A DNA stretch of 64,000 nt from Rhizobium sp. RCAM05350 (GCA_024426085.1 CP087974.1:3568001-3632000), one strand, 5' to 3'. Positions 52,336 through 62,952 are shown, numbered from the stretch's first letter. Notes: generated from the letters alone by a model not told the origin. Translations and numbers: made by a program.

Positions 52336-52899
52336 ATGAAAATCAACGGCAACGAAATTCGCCCCGGCAGCGTGGTCGAGCACAATGGCGGTCTTTGGGC
52401 TGCCGTCAAGTGCAACACTGTCAAGCCGGGCAAGGGTGGTGCTTTCAATCAGGTCGAGCTGAAGAACCTAATCGATGGCACCAAGCTGAACGAACGGTTT
52501 CGCTCGTCGGAAACCGTTGAACTGGTCAGCCTTGAACTCAAGGACTTCCAGTTTCTCTATGAACAGGGCGATGCGCTGGTGTTCATGGATAATGAGAGTT
52601 ATGAACAGCTGGAATTGCAGAAGGATTTCGTCGGCGATCGCGCCACCTTCCTGCAGGACGGCATGATGGTGACGGTCAAGCTTTACGACGAGAAGCCGAT
52701 CGGCATCTCGTTGCCGGACCAGGTGGTTTTGACGATCGTGGAAGCTGATCCGGTGGTGAAAGGGCAGACGGCTGCGTCCTCCTACAAGCCGGCGATCATG
52801 GAAAATGGCGTTCGCGTCATGGTTCCGCCGTTTGTCGAGACCGGGGAGCGCATTCTGGTCGATACCAATGAAATTACCTATCTCCGCCGCGCGGACTGA
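52336..52899 (+). CDS. efp: Translation elongation factor P
   Basis: Rescues ribosomes stalled at proline runs. 187 residues, intact. The modifiable lysine is Lys33 in VKPGKGGAF at the tip of the first KOW-like domain. The OB domains follow (FRSSETVELVSLELKDFQFLYEQGDALVFMD is spread over residues about 55-85) and the C-terminal VEADPVVKGQTAASSYKPA and VPPFVETGERILVDTNE are the family signature. GGGAAAGC lies just upstream of the ATG. Confidence 0.96.
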   Translation: MKINGNEIRPGSVVEHNGGLWAAVKCNTVKPGKGGAFNQVELKNLIDGTKLNERFRSSETVELVSLELKDFQFLYEQGDALVFMDNESYEQLELQKDFVGDRATFLQDGMMVTVKLYDEKPIGISLPDQVVLTIVEADPVVKGQTAASSYKPAIMENGVRVMVPPFVETGERILVDTNEITYLRRAD

Positions 52900-52970
52900 T
52901 CCTGCAGCGGCACATCTGAATTTCTCCGGCCGTTCCTGCGGCCGGTTTTCTGTTTCGAAGGAAAGCCAAA

Positions 52971-53773
52971 ATGGCACGCTCAGCTCTTCTCAATGTCATG
53001 GTCCAGGCCGCGTTCAAGGCCGGCAAGTCCCTGGCGCGCGATTTCGGCGAAGTGCAGAACCTGCAGGTCTCGCTGAAAGGCCCCGGCGATTACGTTTCGC
53101 AGGCCGACCGCAAGGCGGAAAAGCTGCTCCACGAAGAGCTTTTGAAGGCCCGCCCGACCTATGGCTTCCTTGGTGAGGAAAGCGAAGAGATCGTCGGTAC
53201 CGATGGCGCCCATCGCTGGATCGTCGATCCGCTGGATGGCACGACCAACTTCCTGCACGGCATTCCGCATTTTGCGATTTCGGTCGCGCTTGAGCGTCAG
53301 GGCGAAGTTGTCGCCGCTGTCATCCTCAATCCGGCGACTGATGAACTCTACACAGCCGAACGTGGCGGCGGAGCCTTCCTCAACGACCGCCGTCTGCGCG
53401 TCGCTGCCCTGCAAGAACCTCTCGGATGCGGTCATCGGCACCGGCACGCCGCATCTGGGCGTTGCCAACCACGGCACCTATCTGGTCGAATTGCGCCACG
53501 TGATGGGCGAAGTTGCCGGCGTGCGCCGCATGGGCGCTGCCTCGCTTGATCTGGCTTATGTCGCGGCCGGCCGTTTCTGACGGTTTCTGGGAACGCGGCC
53601 TGATGCCGTGGGACCTGGCTGCGGGCATCCTTTTGATTCATGAAGCCGGCGGCTGGGTTGCAGATATCGACGGCGGCAACAAGCCGATGGACGACGGCTC
53701 CATCGTCGCGGGCAACGAATATATCCGCAAGGCCCTGCATGACGTGCTGCATCGCCCCATTCCGGGCAAGTAA
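52971..53773 (+). CDS. suhB: Inositol monophosphatase family protein
   Basis: Mg-dependent phosphatase of inositol-1-phosphate or related sugars. Start at 52971 (MARSALLNVMVQAAFKAG). Metal-site motifs: FLGEESEE, IVDPLDGTTNFLHGIPHF and, at the end, MPWDLAAGILLIHEAGGWV. Frame breaks near 53413 (continues KNLSDAVIGTGTPHLG) and near 53576 (should read AGRFDGFWERGL). About 267 residues, the SuhB size. It is 71 bases after efp on the same strand. Confidence 0.93.
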
Positions 53774-53788
53774 GCATAGAATGGTCTG

Positions 53789-53828
53789 AACGGGCGGCTG
53801 TTTCATCCTGTTGATGTTGCCCGTTGTT
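53789..53828 (+). terminator. Possible terminator after suhB
   Basis: AACGGGC (53789-53795) pairs with GCCCGTT (53819-53825), followed by GTTTCCCC. The loop is long at 23 bases, so the call is weak. Confidence 0.4.
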
Positions 53829-53933
53829 TCCCCTTCAATTTAACGCAAAGTTCCTCTAGTCTCCGCCCAGCGTCGTCCTACCTGTTTTTTGCAGGCGAGG
53901 CCGCAGCACTGGCAAACCGGAGAGTAGAGCCCC

Positions 53934-55037
53934 ATGGCGAAATTGGAACTGTCGGGATGGGATGCCGACGGAGGTTTGAACGAGGGGTATAATCCCAACA
54001 AGTTGTCGAGCCCGATGGTCTTCTTCTGGACCATGGTGATCTTCCTGATCATCGTCGGGTTCGTTACAGCCATCCTGTTTCGCCAGGCGCAGTCGGCTTT
54101 CCTCAGCAATCCCGGTCTGAACGGCCTTATTTTTGGCGTTCTGCTCATCGGGATCCTGCTGGTCTTCAATCATGTGTTCAGCTTGCGACCCGAAGTCCGC
54201 TGGTTCAATTCCTTCCCCGCTGCCGGCAGCGCCGAGAAGGTTGGCCGCGATCCCGTGCTTCTGGCTCCGATGCGGGCGCTGATCGGTCAGCGCCATTCCA
54301 TGTCGATCTCGACGACGGCGCTGCGATCCATTCTTGATTCGATCGCCACCCGGCTCGACGAATCACGCGACACGTCGCGATACCTGATCGGCCTTCTGGT
54401 CTTCCTCGGTCTGCTCGGCACGTTCTGGGGCCTGCTCGGCACGATCGGCTCGATCAATACCGTCATCCAGTCGCTGGATGCCGGAACGGGGAGTACGGAG
54501 GATGTCCTCGCCGCCTTGAAGACCGGCCTGTCTGCGCCTTTGACCGGCATGGGCACGGCGTTCTCGACATCGCTCTTCGGTCTGTCCGGATCGCTGATCC
54601 TCGGCTTTCTCGACCTTCAGGCAGGCCGTGCGCAAAACCGCTTTTATACCGAGCTCGAAAATTGGCTGTCGTCGGTGACCGATGTCAGCTCCGATCTGAC
54701 AACGATGTCTGGCAAACCCGGCACTGCGCCTATCGAGGAGCTTCGCCAGTTGACGGAGCAGCTGGCCCGGCTCAATCAGGATGGCGGTATGAACCAGCGC
54801 ACGACGGCTGCGATGGCGAGCCTTGCGGAAGGCATTCAAGGCCTGGTGAAAAATATGCGCGGCGAGCAGCAGATGCTGCGCGACTGGATCGAGGCGCAAC
54901 AGGAAGAGGCAAAGGCGATGCGCAAGACGCTGGACAAGCTTTCGGCGCGCATCGGCCAGACGGATAAGATCCCGACGCATCCGGACAGGACGCCGCCCAA
55001 GTTTGCCCGCGTTGAAGACACCGGAGGGAATGACTGA
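53934..55037 (+). CDS. MotA/TolQ/ExbB-type proton-channel protein
   Basis: 367 residues, intact. Hydrophobic segments near residues 28-50 (MVFFWTMVIFLIIVGFVTAILF), 62-80 (NGLIFGVLLIGILLVFNHVF), 145-170 (YLIGLLVFLGLLGTFWGLLGTIG) and 198-220 (AFSTSLFGLSGSLILGFLDL). The GTFWGLLGTIGSI and MGTAFSTSLFGL blocks are the conserved channel helices of MotA/TolQ. A long soluble, partly coiled-coil C-terminus follows (residues about 235-367). The next gene is a MotB/OmpA-like partner overlapping by one base. This is probably a stator-like complex using proton flow; it is not the flagellar motA. Confidence 0.88.
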   Translation: MAKLELSGWDADGGLNEGYNPNKLSSPMVFFWTMVIFLIIVGFVTAILFRQAQSAFLSNPGLNGLIFGVLLIGILLVFNHVFSLRPEVRWFNSFPAAGSAEKVGRDPVLLAPMRALIGQRHSMSISTTALRSILDSIATRLDESRDTSRYLIGLLVFLGLLGTFWGLLGTIGSINTVIQSLDAGTGSTEDVLAALKTGLSAPLTGMGTAFSTSLFGLSGSLILGFLDLQAGRAQNRFYTELENWLSSVTDVSSDLTTMSGKPGTAPIEELRQLTEQLARLNQDGGMNQRTTAAMASLAEGIQGLVKNMRGEQQMLRDWIEAQQEEAKAMRKTLDKLSARIGQTDKIPTHPDRTPPKFARVEDTGGND

Positions 55038-56069
55038 TGGCACTGGCGCGCAAGGGCCGCAGCCAGAGGACCGTCGACTATTGGCCGGGCTTTGTAGACG
55101 CCCTGTCGACGCTGCTTTTGTCCATCATGTTCCTGCTTTGCGTCTTTGTGCTCGGGCAGTTCCTGCTCAGTCGTGAAATTAGCGGCAAGGATGATGTGCT
55201 CAACCGGCTGAACAGCCAGATCAACGAGCTGACCCAGCTTCTGGCACTCGAAAAGGGCGGCAAGCAGGATCTCGAGGATTCTCTTGCTAATCTGCAGGCT
55301 TCGCTGGCAACCTCAGAGGGTGAGCGTTCGCGGCTGCAGGCGCTGCTGGAGCAGGGAGCCGGCAGTTCGGATACTGCAAACCAGCAGATCGGTGATCTGA
55401 CGGGAAAACTCGATGCGGAAAAGCAGGCCAGTACACGGGCAATGAGCCAGATCGATCTACTAAACCAGCAGATTGCCGCGCTGCGCAGCCAGATCGCCGC
55501 CATCGAGGGCGCACTGCAGGCGTCCGAGGCCAAGGACAATGCATCACAGACAAAGATCGCCGATCTCGGCCGTCGCCTGAACGTGGCGCTGGCGCAGCGT
55601 GTGCAGGAACTCAACCGCTATCGTTCCGACTTCTTTGGACGGTTGCGCTGAAATTCTGTCCGATCGCGAGAATATCCGCATCGTCGGCGACCGCTTCGTC
55701 TTCCAATCGGAAGTGCTGTTCCCTTCGGGCGGCAACGAGTTGAACCCGGCGGGACAGGAGGAGATGGCCAAGCTCGCCTCGGCAGTGCTTGATCTCGCCA
55801 AGGAAATTCCCTCCGAGATCAACTGGGTGTTGCGCGTCGACGGTCATACCGACAATGTCCCGCTGTCGGGCTCAGGCCGCTACGCCGATAACTGGGAGCT
55901 TTCCTCTGCCCGTGCCACGTCGGTCGTCAAGTTTCTGATTTCGAGGGGTGTCCCCGCCGATCGGCTGGTTGCCGCCGGTTTCGGTGAATTCCAACCGATC
56001 GCTGAGGGTGACAGCCTGGAAGCACGGTCCCAGAACCGTCGTATCGAGTTGAAGCTGACCGAGAAGTGA
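55037..56069 (+). CDS. MotB/OmpA-like peptidoglycan-binding partner with long coiled coil
   Basis: A single TM helix near residues 19-45 (FVDALSTLLLSIMFLLCVFVLGQ) carries Asp21 at the place of the MotB proton-binding aspartate. A coiled coil of about 150 residues follows (LNSQINELTQLLALEKGGK; LTGKLDAEKQASTRAM; LLNQQIAALRSQIAAIEGAL). After a break near 55648 the OmpA-like domain reads VLFPSGGNELNPAGQEEM, LRVDGHTDNVPL, NWELSSARATSVVKFL and SQNRRIELKL. About 344 residues. It is coupled to the preceding channel gene (TGATGG overlap). Confidence 0.88.
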
Positions 56070-56198
56070 CCGGCCTGTCCTCTGTTTGATGCGGCGCCTG
56101 CAAACCCGTTATCCGCTGTTTTCCGGCTGCGTTTGATCGTTGCTCTGACGTTTACGTGTGCGTAATGTCGAGAACGGTGGAATTGCAGGAGGGCGGAG

Positions 56199-57839
56199 AT
56201 GGATTGCGATGTTCTGGTGATCGGGGCGGGGCTTGCGGGTCTTGTGACGGCTGTGGAGGCTGCCGATCGCGGCCTGCGGGTTATCGTGCTGGATCAGGAG
56301 GGCGAGCAGAATCTGGGTGGGCAGGCGTTCTGGTCGCTTGGCGGTCTTTTGTTCGTCGATAGTCCCGAGCAGCGTCGGATGCGCATCCGCGACAACCTCG
56401 ATCTGGCACGGCAGGACTGGATGGGCTCGGCGCAGTTTGACCGGCCGGAAGATTTCTGGCCACGTCGATGGGCGGAGGCCTATCTCGATTTTGCCGCCGG
56501 TGAAAAGCGTGCATGGCTTCATAGCCAGGGCATGCGCTGGTTTCCTGTTGTCGGTTGGGCGGAGCGTGGCGGCGGACTGGCTGACGGCCACGGAAATTCG
56601 GTGCCGCGTTTCCATGTGACCTGGGGTACAGGGCCGGGCGTCCTAGCACCGTTCATCGCGGGCGCTGGCGCTGGAGGCGAGGGGGCGTATTCGCTTTCGC
56701 TTTCGCCATCAGGTGGATGAATTGATCATGAGCAACGGTGCCGTCACTGGCGCGCGGCTCGGTGCTGAAAAGCGACGGGGTGCCGCGTGGGCAGCGCAGT
56801 TCGCGCGAGGTGGTCGACGAATTCCTGGTTCGAGGCCGGCGCTGTCGTCGTCTCGTCCGGTGGTATCGGCGGTAATCATGACCTGGTGCGCAAGCAATGG
56901 CCGGTCGACCGTCTCGGCCCGCCGCCCAAGGTTATGGTCAGTGGTGTGCCTGACTATGTCGATGGGCGCATGGTGGAAATCGCCGAGCAGGCCCGCGGTT
57001 CGGTGATCAACAAGGACCGCATGTGGCATTATACTGAAGGCTTGCGGAATTTCGATCCGGTCTGGACGAACCATGGTATCCGCATCCTGCCCGGCCCGTC
57101 CTCGTTCTGGTGCGATGCCGACGGCAACCGGTTTGCAGCACCCGCCATGCCGGGCTTCGATACGCTCGGCACGTTGAAGGCGATCCGCAAAAGCGGTGCC
57201 GACTACAGCTGGTTCATCCTGACCAAGGCGATCATCAAGAAGGAGTTCTCGCTGTCCGGTTCCGAGCAGAACCCGGACCTGACGGGAAAGAACATTCTGC
57301 TGCTCTTGAAGAGGCTCGGCAAGAGCCCGCCCGGCCCGGTGCAGGCCTTCATGGATAAGGGCGAGGACTTTATCGTTCGTGACCGGCTGGACGATCTGGT
57401 CGAGGCGATGAATGCCTTGAGCGGCGAGGGGCGGCTCTCGCTGGAGCACCTGCGCGGACAGATCGAGGCGCGGGACCGGGAGATCGACAACCCGTTCTCC
57501 AAAGATGCCCAGATCACCGCTATCCGCGGCGCACGCAATTATCTCGGCGACAGGATGATGCGGACGGCCAAGCCGCACCGGCTGCTCGACCCGAAGGCCG
57601 GGCCGCTGATTGCCGTTCGGCTGAATATTCTCACGCGGAAAACGCTGGGCGGGCTGCAGACCGATCTGAATGGCCGGGTGCTGGAATTGTCAGGCGAGCC
57701 GGTTCCGGGGCTCTATGCGGTCGGTGAGGTTGCCGGCTTCGGCGGCGGTGGCATGCATGGTTACAACGCGCTGGAAGGCACGTTTCTCGGCGGCTGCCTG
57801 TTTTCGGGACGCATTGCCGGTCGTAGCGTTGGCATCTGA
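56199..57839 (+). CDS. FAD-dependent dehydrogenase (fumarate reductase/succinate dehydrogenase flavoprotein-like)
   Basis: Rossmann FAD motif at the N-terminus (CDVLVIGAGLAGLVTAVEAADRG), then GGQAFWSLGGLLFVDSPEQRR. The C-terminal FAD block is GLYAVGEVAGFGGGGMHGYNALEGTFLGGCLFSG (given here as its ends GLYAVGEVAG and NALEGTFLGG). Frame breaks near 56660, 56760 and 56848; between them RFRFRHQVDELIMSNGAVTG and SREVVDEFLV continue the protein. About 547 residues. It resembles KsdD-like FAD-binding dehydrogenases annotated by homology only, and the substrate is unknown. GGAGGGCGG lies before the ATG. Confidence 0.82.
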
Positions 57840-57849
57840 TCGGACGTAG

Positions 57850-57878
57850 AAAAGGCTCCCCCGGGTTGACCGGGGAGC
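57850..57878 (-). terminator. Terminator of the TctC/Bug gene
   Basis: GCTCCCCCGG (57855-57864) pairs with CCGGGGAGC (57870-57878), and on the minus strand TTTTC follows (complement of 57850-57853). It may also end the convergent FAD dehydrogenase transcript. Confidence 0.7.
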
Positions 57879-57887
57879 GGCATATAA

Positions 57888-58870
57888 TCAATCCAGTTGG
57901 ACGTTGGCGTCCTTGACGACCGGACCCCATTTGGCAAGTTCGGCCGTCACATGGGTGGCCAGTTCTTCCGGTGTCGATGCGACAATTGTGGCGCTGAAAT
58001 CCTTCATCTTTTCGGCCACCGTCGGATCCGCCAGGGCTTTCTTGGCCGCTGCATTCAACCGGTCGATGGCTTCTTTCGGGGTGCCTGCCGGAGCGAACAG
58101 CGCATTCCAGGTATAGGTCTCGTAGCCCGGAATGGTTTCGGCGATGGTTGGCACATCCGGGAAGGAGGGTCGCGTTCCTTTGTCGTTACGGCAAGCGCCC
58201 GCAAGGTGCCGGATTTGATGTGGCCAGAGGACGAGGGCAGGTTGTCGAACATGATCGGCACCTGGTTGCCAATGACGTCGTTCAGCGCCGGGCCGGATCC
58301 TTTGTAGGGTACGTGCTGCATGCTGACGCCGGCCATTTTCTTGAACAGTTCGCCGGAAAGATGCAGCGGCGTGCCATTGCCGGACGAAGCATAGGAATAT
58401 TGTTCCGGGGCCGCCTTCAGCAATGCCACCAGTTCGGCGACATTCTTGGCTGGCAGTTCCGGGTTGACGACCAGCACGTTGGGCACCAGCACCAGCAGCG
58501 AAACTGGGGCAAAATCCTTTTCCGGATCATAGGGCTTGGTCTTCAGGATCAGCGGATTGAGCGCGTGGGTTGCGACCGTTCCCATCAGGACCGTGTAGCC
58601 ATCGGGTTCGGCCCGTGCCACGCGGTCGGCGCCGAGATTGCCGCCGGCACCGGCAACATTTTCAACCACGACCTGCTGGCCGAGATCGTCCGACATTTTC
58701 TGCCCGATGATGCGGGCAACGACGTCGGTCGAGCCGCCGGCGGCAAAGGGAACCACCAGAGTGACCGGACGATCGGGGAATTCCTGGGCCTGCACTGCTG
58801 TGCCAAGCGCGAGCGCCGACGCTGCCGCCATCATGAGCGCAAGTGCAGTGCGCCGTTTCAACAAAGTCAT
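57888..58870 (-). CDS. Bug/TctC-type tripartite tricarboxylate transporter substrate-binding protein
   Basis: Periplasmic carboxylate-binding receptor. The signal peptide reads LALMMAAASALALGTAVQA. Family blocks: FPDRPVTLVVPFAAGGSTDVVARI, ENVAGAGGNLGADRVARA, DGYTVLMGTVATHALNP, HVPYKGSGPALNDVIG. After a break near 58165 it continues PTIAETIPGYETYTWNALFAPAGTP. About 327 residues, normal. No TctA or TctB gene is adjacent, so it is an orphan receptor. Confidence 0.92.
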
Positions 58871-58988
58871 GTTAATCTCCTCCCAAAGACGTTCCTATCC
58901 GGAAAACGGTCAAAACCGTTTCTGCCTCCAACAATAGCGCTGAAGGCCCGGAGGGCAACCTTGGGGAAGAGATTAACCGTTAAACGCG

Positions 58989-60796
58989 TCAGCCAAGCGT
59001 GACGACATTGCTTGCTTCTGGAGCATCGTAGTCGAACTGGAGCCGGGCGAGCTTGGCGTAGAGGCCAGCTTGGCGGACGAGGGAGGCGTGCGTGCCTTCC
59101 TCGACGATCCGACCCTGATCCATCACAAGGATACGGTCGGCCTTCAGCACGGTTGCCAGGCGATGGGCGATGACCAGCGTGGTGCGCTCGCGCATCAGGC
59201 TATCGAGCGCCTTCTGCACCAATGTCTCGCTTTCGGCGTCGAGCGCCGATGTTGCTTCGTCGAGCAGAAGCACGGGTGCGTTTTTCAGGATCGCGCGGGC
59301 GATGGCAATGCGCTGCCGCTGGCCGCCCGATAGGGTGATGCCACGCTCGCCGACCTGCGTATCGTAGCCGTGGTCGAGCCTGGCAATGAATTCGTCGGCC
59401 TGGGCGGCGACGGCCGCGGCCTGCACCATGTCGCGTGATGCGGACGGCAGGCCGAAGGCGATGTTATCGTGGATCGAGGCAGCAAAGATCGTCACGTCCT
59501 GCGGCACGATGGCGATGCGGCGGCGCAAGGCTTCCGGATCGACAGCGCGGATATCGGCGCCATCCACGCTGATCGAGCCTTTGACCGGATCATAGAACCG
59601 GAGAAGCAGGGAGAAGACAGTGCTCTTGCCGGCGCCGGACGGGCCGACGATCGCAACCGTTTCGCCGGGAGTAATGGCAAAGCTCAGACCCTTGACGCTC
59701 TTGTAGTTGGGTCTCGAGGGGTAGGCGAAGTGAACGTCGTCAAAGGTCACGGCACCCTGTGCCGGCTCCGGCATGGCAAGCGGATTGGCCGGTGCGGTAA
59801 TGTCCGGCTGCTCCGTCAGCAATTCACTCAATCTCTCGGCAGCGCCAGCCGCCTGGGAAAGCTCGCCCCAGACTTCCGAGAGCGCGCCGAGGCTGCCTGC
59901 AGCAAAGACCGAATAGAGCAGGAACTGGCCGAGCGTGCCGGCCGAAAGGGTGCCGGACAAAACGTCCTGCGCGCCGAACCATAGCACGGCGACGACGCTG
60001 CCGAAGATCATGGTAATGGCAAAGGCGGTGAGGATGGAGCGCGCCTTGATGGCAGATCGCGCCGCCTCATAGGCGCTTTCGACGGCGCCGCCGCAACGGG
60101 GCCTGCGCCATGGCTTCGCCGTTGAAGGCCTGGACGGTGCGGGCGGCCGAGATCGCTTCGCCGGCATAGGCCGAGGCGGTCGCCAGCGTGTCCTGCGCTT
60201 CCCGCGACCGGCGCCGCACCGAGCGGCCGAAGCCGACCAGTGGGAAGACGATGACGGGGATGGCGGCGATCACCAGGCTCGAGAGTTTCGGACTGGTGTA
60301 GACCATCATGCCGATGGCCCTGAGACACAGGATAGTGTTGCGCAGCGCAACGGAGGCGGTTGCGCCGACTGCGGACTTGATCTGCGTCGTGTCGGCGGTC
60401 AGCCGCGAGACGATCTCGCCGGACTGATTGACATCGAAGAAGGACGGGGAAAGCCGGGTGACATGATCGAACACGTCGCGGCGCAGGTCCGAGACGATAC
60501 GTTCGCCGAGCGTGATGACGAAATAGTAGCGGGCTGCACTTGCCAGGGCCAGAATGATCGCCAGCATCATCAGCATCGAAAAGTAGGTGTTGATGAAGCC
60601 CGGAATCGGAATTCGAGAAGCCGTGGTCGATCATCCGGCGCACGGCCATCGGCAGCGTCAAGGTCGTCACGGCTGCGACGACAAGCGAAATGCCGGCACC
60701 TATGACGAGATTGCGATAGCGCTGGATATACGGCAGCAGCTTGACCAACGGGCGGACTGACTTTCGTCCCACCGGTTGAACGACCTCATTCGACAC
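58989..60796 (-). CDS. ABC transporter, fused permease and ATPase (exporter type)
   Basis: The N-terminal TM domain starts SVRPLVKLLPYIQRYRNLVIGAG and has MLAIILALASAARYYFVITLGERIVSDLR and FFDVNQSGEIVSRLTADTTQIK, typical of the MsbA-like exporter group. The ATPase has Walker A GPSGAGKST, Q-loop region VPQDVTIFAASIHDNIAFG, signature LSGGQRQRIAIARA, Walker B VLLLDEATSALD and H-loop IAHRLATV. Frame breaks near 60615 and 60090. About 602 residues. The substrate cannot be told; lipid, glycan or drug export are possible. Confidence 0.9.
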
Positions 60797-61013
60797 ATGA
60801 CCTCCAATACCGGAAGAAGCTGCAAAACTCGCATGAGTCTTCTCCGGCGGTACTTGTTATCCTAATGACCATCATGTATAGGCACGGCATCAAATTGGGA
60901 AGCCGTGGTCCCTTCAGTGGTCTGCGGCTTCATTTACGTGTTCGGTCCCCATGCCGCAATGGCCCGCAAATGGCTTGCGACAATTGGACCCTGGAACTTG
61001 CAGGAAGATTGTT

Positions 61014-61236
61014 ATGAAGGCTGATATCCATCCCGCTTACCACATGATCAAAGTCGTCATGACAGACGGCACGTCCTACGAAACCCGCTCGACCTGGGGT
61101 ACCGAAGGCCAGACCATGAACCTCGAAATCGACCCGAAGTCGCATCCGGCATGGACCGGCGGCAACCAGCAGATGCTGGACCGTGGCGGCCGCGTTTCCA
61201 AGTTCAAGAAGCGCTTCCGAAGGCCTCGGCCTCTAA
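61014..61236 (+). CDS. rpmE: 50S ribosomal protein L31
   Basis: 73 residues: MKADIHPAYHMIKVVMTDG, SYETRSTWGTEGQ, DPKSHPAWTGGNQQML, RVSKFKKRFEGLGL. This is the cysteine-free L31 type. An extra C near 61218 breaks KKRFEGLGL; restoring the frame gives TAA at 61234-61236. GGAAG lies upstream of the ATG. It is a single-gene unit with a strong terminator. Confidence 0.95.
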
Positions 61237-61263
61237 GTTTTTTCTGCTGGAAGACGATTTTGG

Positions 61264-61290
61264 GAAAGCCCGGTTTGACCGGGCTTTTTT
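61264..61290 (+). terminator. Terminator of rpmE
   Basis: AGCCCGGT (61267-61274) pairs with ACCGGGCT (61278-61285) over a three-base loop, followed by six T, with AAA in front. Confidence 0.9.
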
Positions 61291-61321
61291 GCGTTCCCGG
61301 TTGCGTGGTCTTTCGCGCAGA

Positions 61322-62317
61322 TCATGGCGCCTTGCCGAAGGTTTCCTTGTAGGCGGCTGGCGTCGTGGACAGGTGCTTTCGGAAATGATGGCGCAATGTC
61401 GCGGTCGTTCCGAAGCCGGCAATCTCGGCCACCTTCTCAACGGATGTTTCCGAGGTCTCCAGCAGATCACGGGCTCGCGACAGGCGCTCGGCCAGAAGCC
61501 AGCGCGCCGGCGTTAAACCCGTTGCGGCTTCGAAACGGCGAAGAAAGGTGCGCGCTCATCCCTGCACGCGTTGCCAGGGCCTCGACGGAGTGGTCGCCCC
61601 CCAGACGCTCTCATATGGTCCAGCAGCGGCCCGAGCCGGCTGCTCTCATGTGGCTTCGGAACCGCCTGCGTGATGAACTGGGCCTGACCGCCATCGCGGT
61701 GTGGCGGGACGACCAGCCGGCGCGCGACCATATTGGCTGCTGCTGTGCCGAAGTCGCGGCGTATCAAATGCAGGCAGAGATCAAGACCGGCGGCGCTGCC
61801 CGCCGATGTCAGAACGTCCCCCTCGTCGACATAAAGTACGTCGGGTGTGACCCTGAATTTCGGGATATCGCTCCTTCAGGATATCCGTATAGCGCCAATG
61901 CGTTGTTGCGCGTTTGCCGGACAGCAGGCCGGCAGCGGCAAGAACAAACACGCCCGAGCAGATGGACAGAATGCGCGTGCCGCGGCCATGCGCCTCACGT
62001 AGCGCATCACACAGATTGGCAGGCACCGGCGTCTCCACTCCACGCCAGCCTGGAACGATGATCGTATCGGCCTGTGACAGGAGTTCCAGACCCCCATCGA
62101 CGACAAACCGCACGCCGCCCGTGGCGCGCATCTCGCCATCGTCAATCCCGGCCACCGCGAAACGATACCAGTCCGGTCCCATCTCTGGCCGCGAAAGGCC
62201 AAAAACCTCAACCGCAACGCTGAACTCAAACGTGCATAAGCCATCATAGGCGATTGCAACGACGAGGGGGCTGCGGGTAGGCGAAGCTTGAAGTGCGTTT
62301 GGCATGATATTGATCAT
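61322..62317 (-). CDS. ftrA: FtrA-type AraC family regulator (GlxA-like, DJ-1/PfpI N-terminal domain)
   Basis: N-terminal DJ-1/PfpI-like domain: SPLVVAIAYDGLCTFEFSVAVEVFG, DTIIVPGWRG and ILSICSGVFVLAAAGLLSGKRATTHW with the elbow Cys. Two AraC HTH motifs at the C-terminus can be read across frames (VEALATRAGMSARTFLRRFEAATG and VEKVAEIAGFGTTATLRHHF), ending KETFGKAP at TGA 61322-61324. Frame breaks near 61855, 61605 and 61553. Start at 62317 (MINIMPNAL) or 62305. About 331 residues. Divergent from a rhodanese gene, the usual FtrA context. Confidence 0.85.
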
Positions 62318-62392
62318 ATATGGCGAAAATGCCATCTGCAACTCTGTCTGGATGTGGTCTAGGAATTTCCCCAGATCACAACGGAGGCTAAA

Positions 62393-62823
62393 ATGAGCTA
62401 TGTCACTGACTATCCCGCCGCATCGTCCGATGTCGTCATCGATCATTTTTTGAGGCGCCTTTCGGTGGAGACCGACTGCGCGGATGTTGCATCTGCCCTG
62501 ACTGCCGGCGAGCAGGACTTTGTCCTCCTGCATGTCGTCGGTTCATCAGAAGCCTATGCGCGACGGCATGTTCCAGGCGCGCTTCATCTGCCCCACCGCG
62601 AAATGTCGCATGCGAGCGCATGGCCGATTGGCCGGAGGATACGCTGTTCGTTGTCTATTGCGCTGGCCCGCATTGCAACGGGGCGGATCAGGCCGCGCTC
62701 AAGCTTGCGCGCCTCGAACGACCGGTGAAGATCATGATCGGCGGCATCACCGGATGGGCCGATGAAGGGCTGCCCTTTGCATCGGGTTCCGAACCGGGCG
62801 TCTTCCGCAAGACAGCGGCGTGA
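62393..62823 (+). CDS. Rhodanese-like protein
   Basis: Single rhodanese domain of about 143 residues: MSYVTDYPAASSDVVIDHFLRRL, VLLHVVGSSEAYARRHVPGALHLPHREM, then after a break near 62617 WPEDTLFVVYCAGPHCNGADQAALKLA and IGGITGWADEGLPF. The active-site loop is CAGPHCNGA, which holds the catalytic cysteine and a second cysteine. It would transfer sulfur or detoxify thiol-reactive compounds. Divergent from the FtrA-type regulator with a 75-base spacer, so it is the likely target of that regulator. Confidence 0.9.
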
Positions 62824-62919
62824 TCGTGGGCCGGTCATGCCTTGTTTTATCGATATGTGCGGCATGGCCCGCTCAGGAGAGTTCACCTCAGGCCGTTCGA
62901 AGTGAAAACAATAGTATTG

Positions 62920-62952
62920 ACTAATCAATTAGTATTGGCTATTTGAATAGCC
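62920..62952 (+). promoter_or_regulatory. Two operator-like inverted repeats before the ArsR gene
   Basis: ACTAATCAATTAGT (62920-62933) has 6-base arms, and GGCTATTTGAATAGCC (62937-62952) has perfect 7-base arms ending directly at the ATG. A TTGACT -35 box (62917-62922) and a TATTTG -10 (62940-62945) 17 bases apart overlap both repeats. This fits self-repression by the ArsR protein. No SD is visible between the repeat and the start. Confidence 0.55.

Noticed and set aside
53934..56069. Zorya defence system
   Set aside because: Only ZorA/ZorB-like architecture is present. No ZorC, ZorD or ZorE-like gene flanks it, and the surroundings are housekeeping genes.
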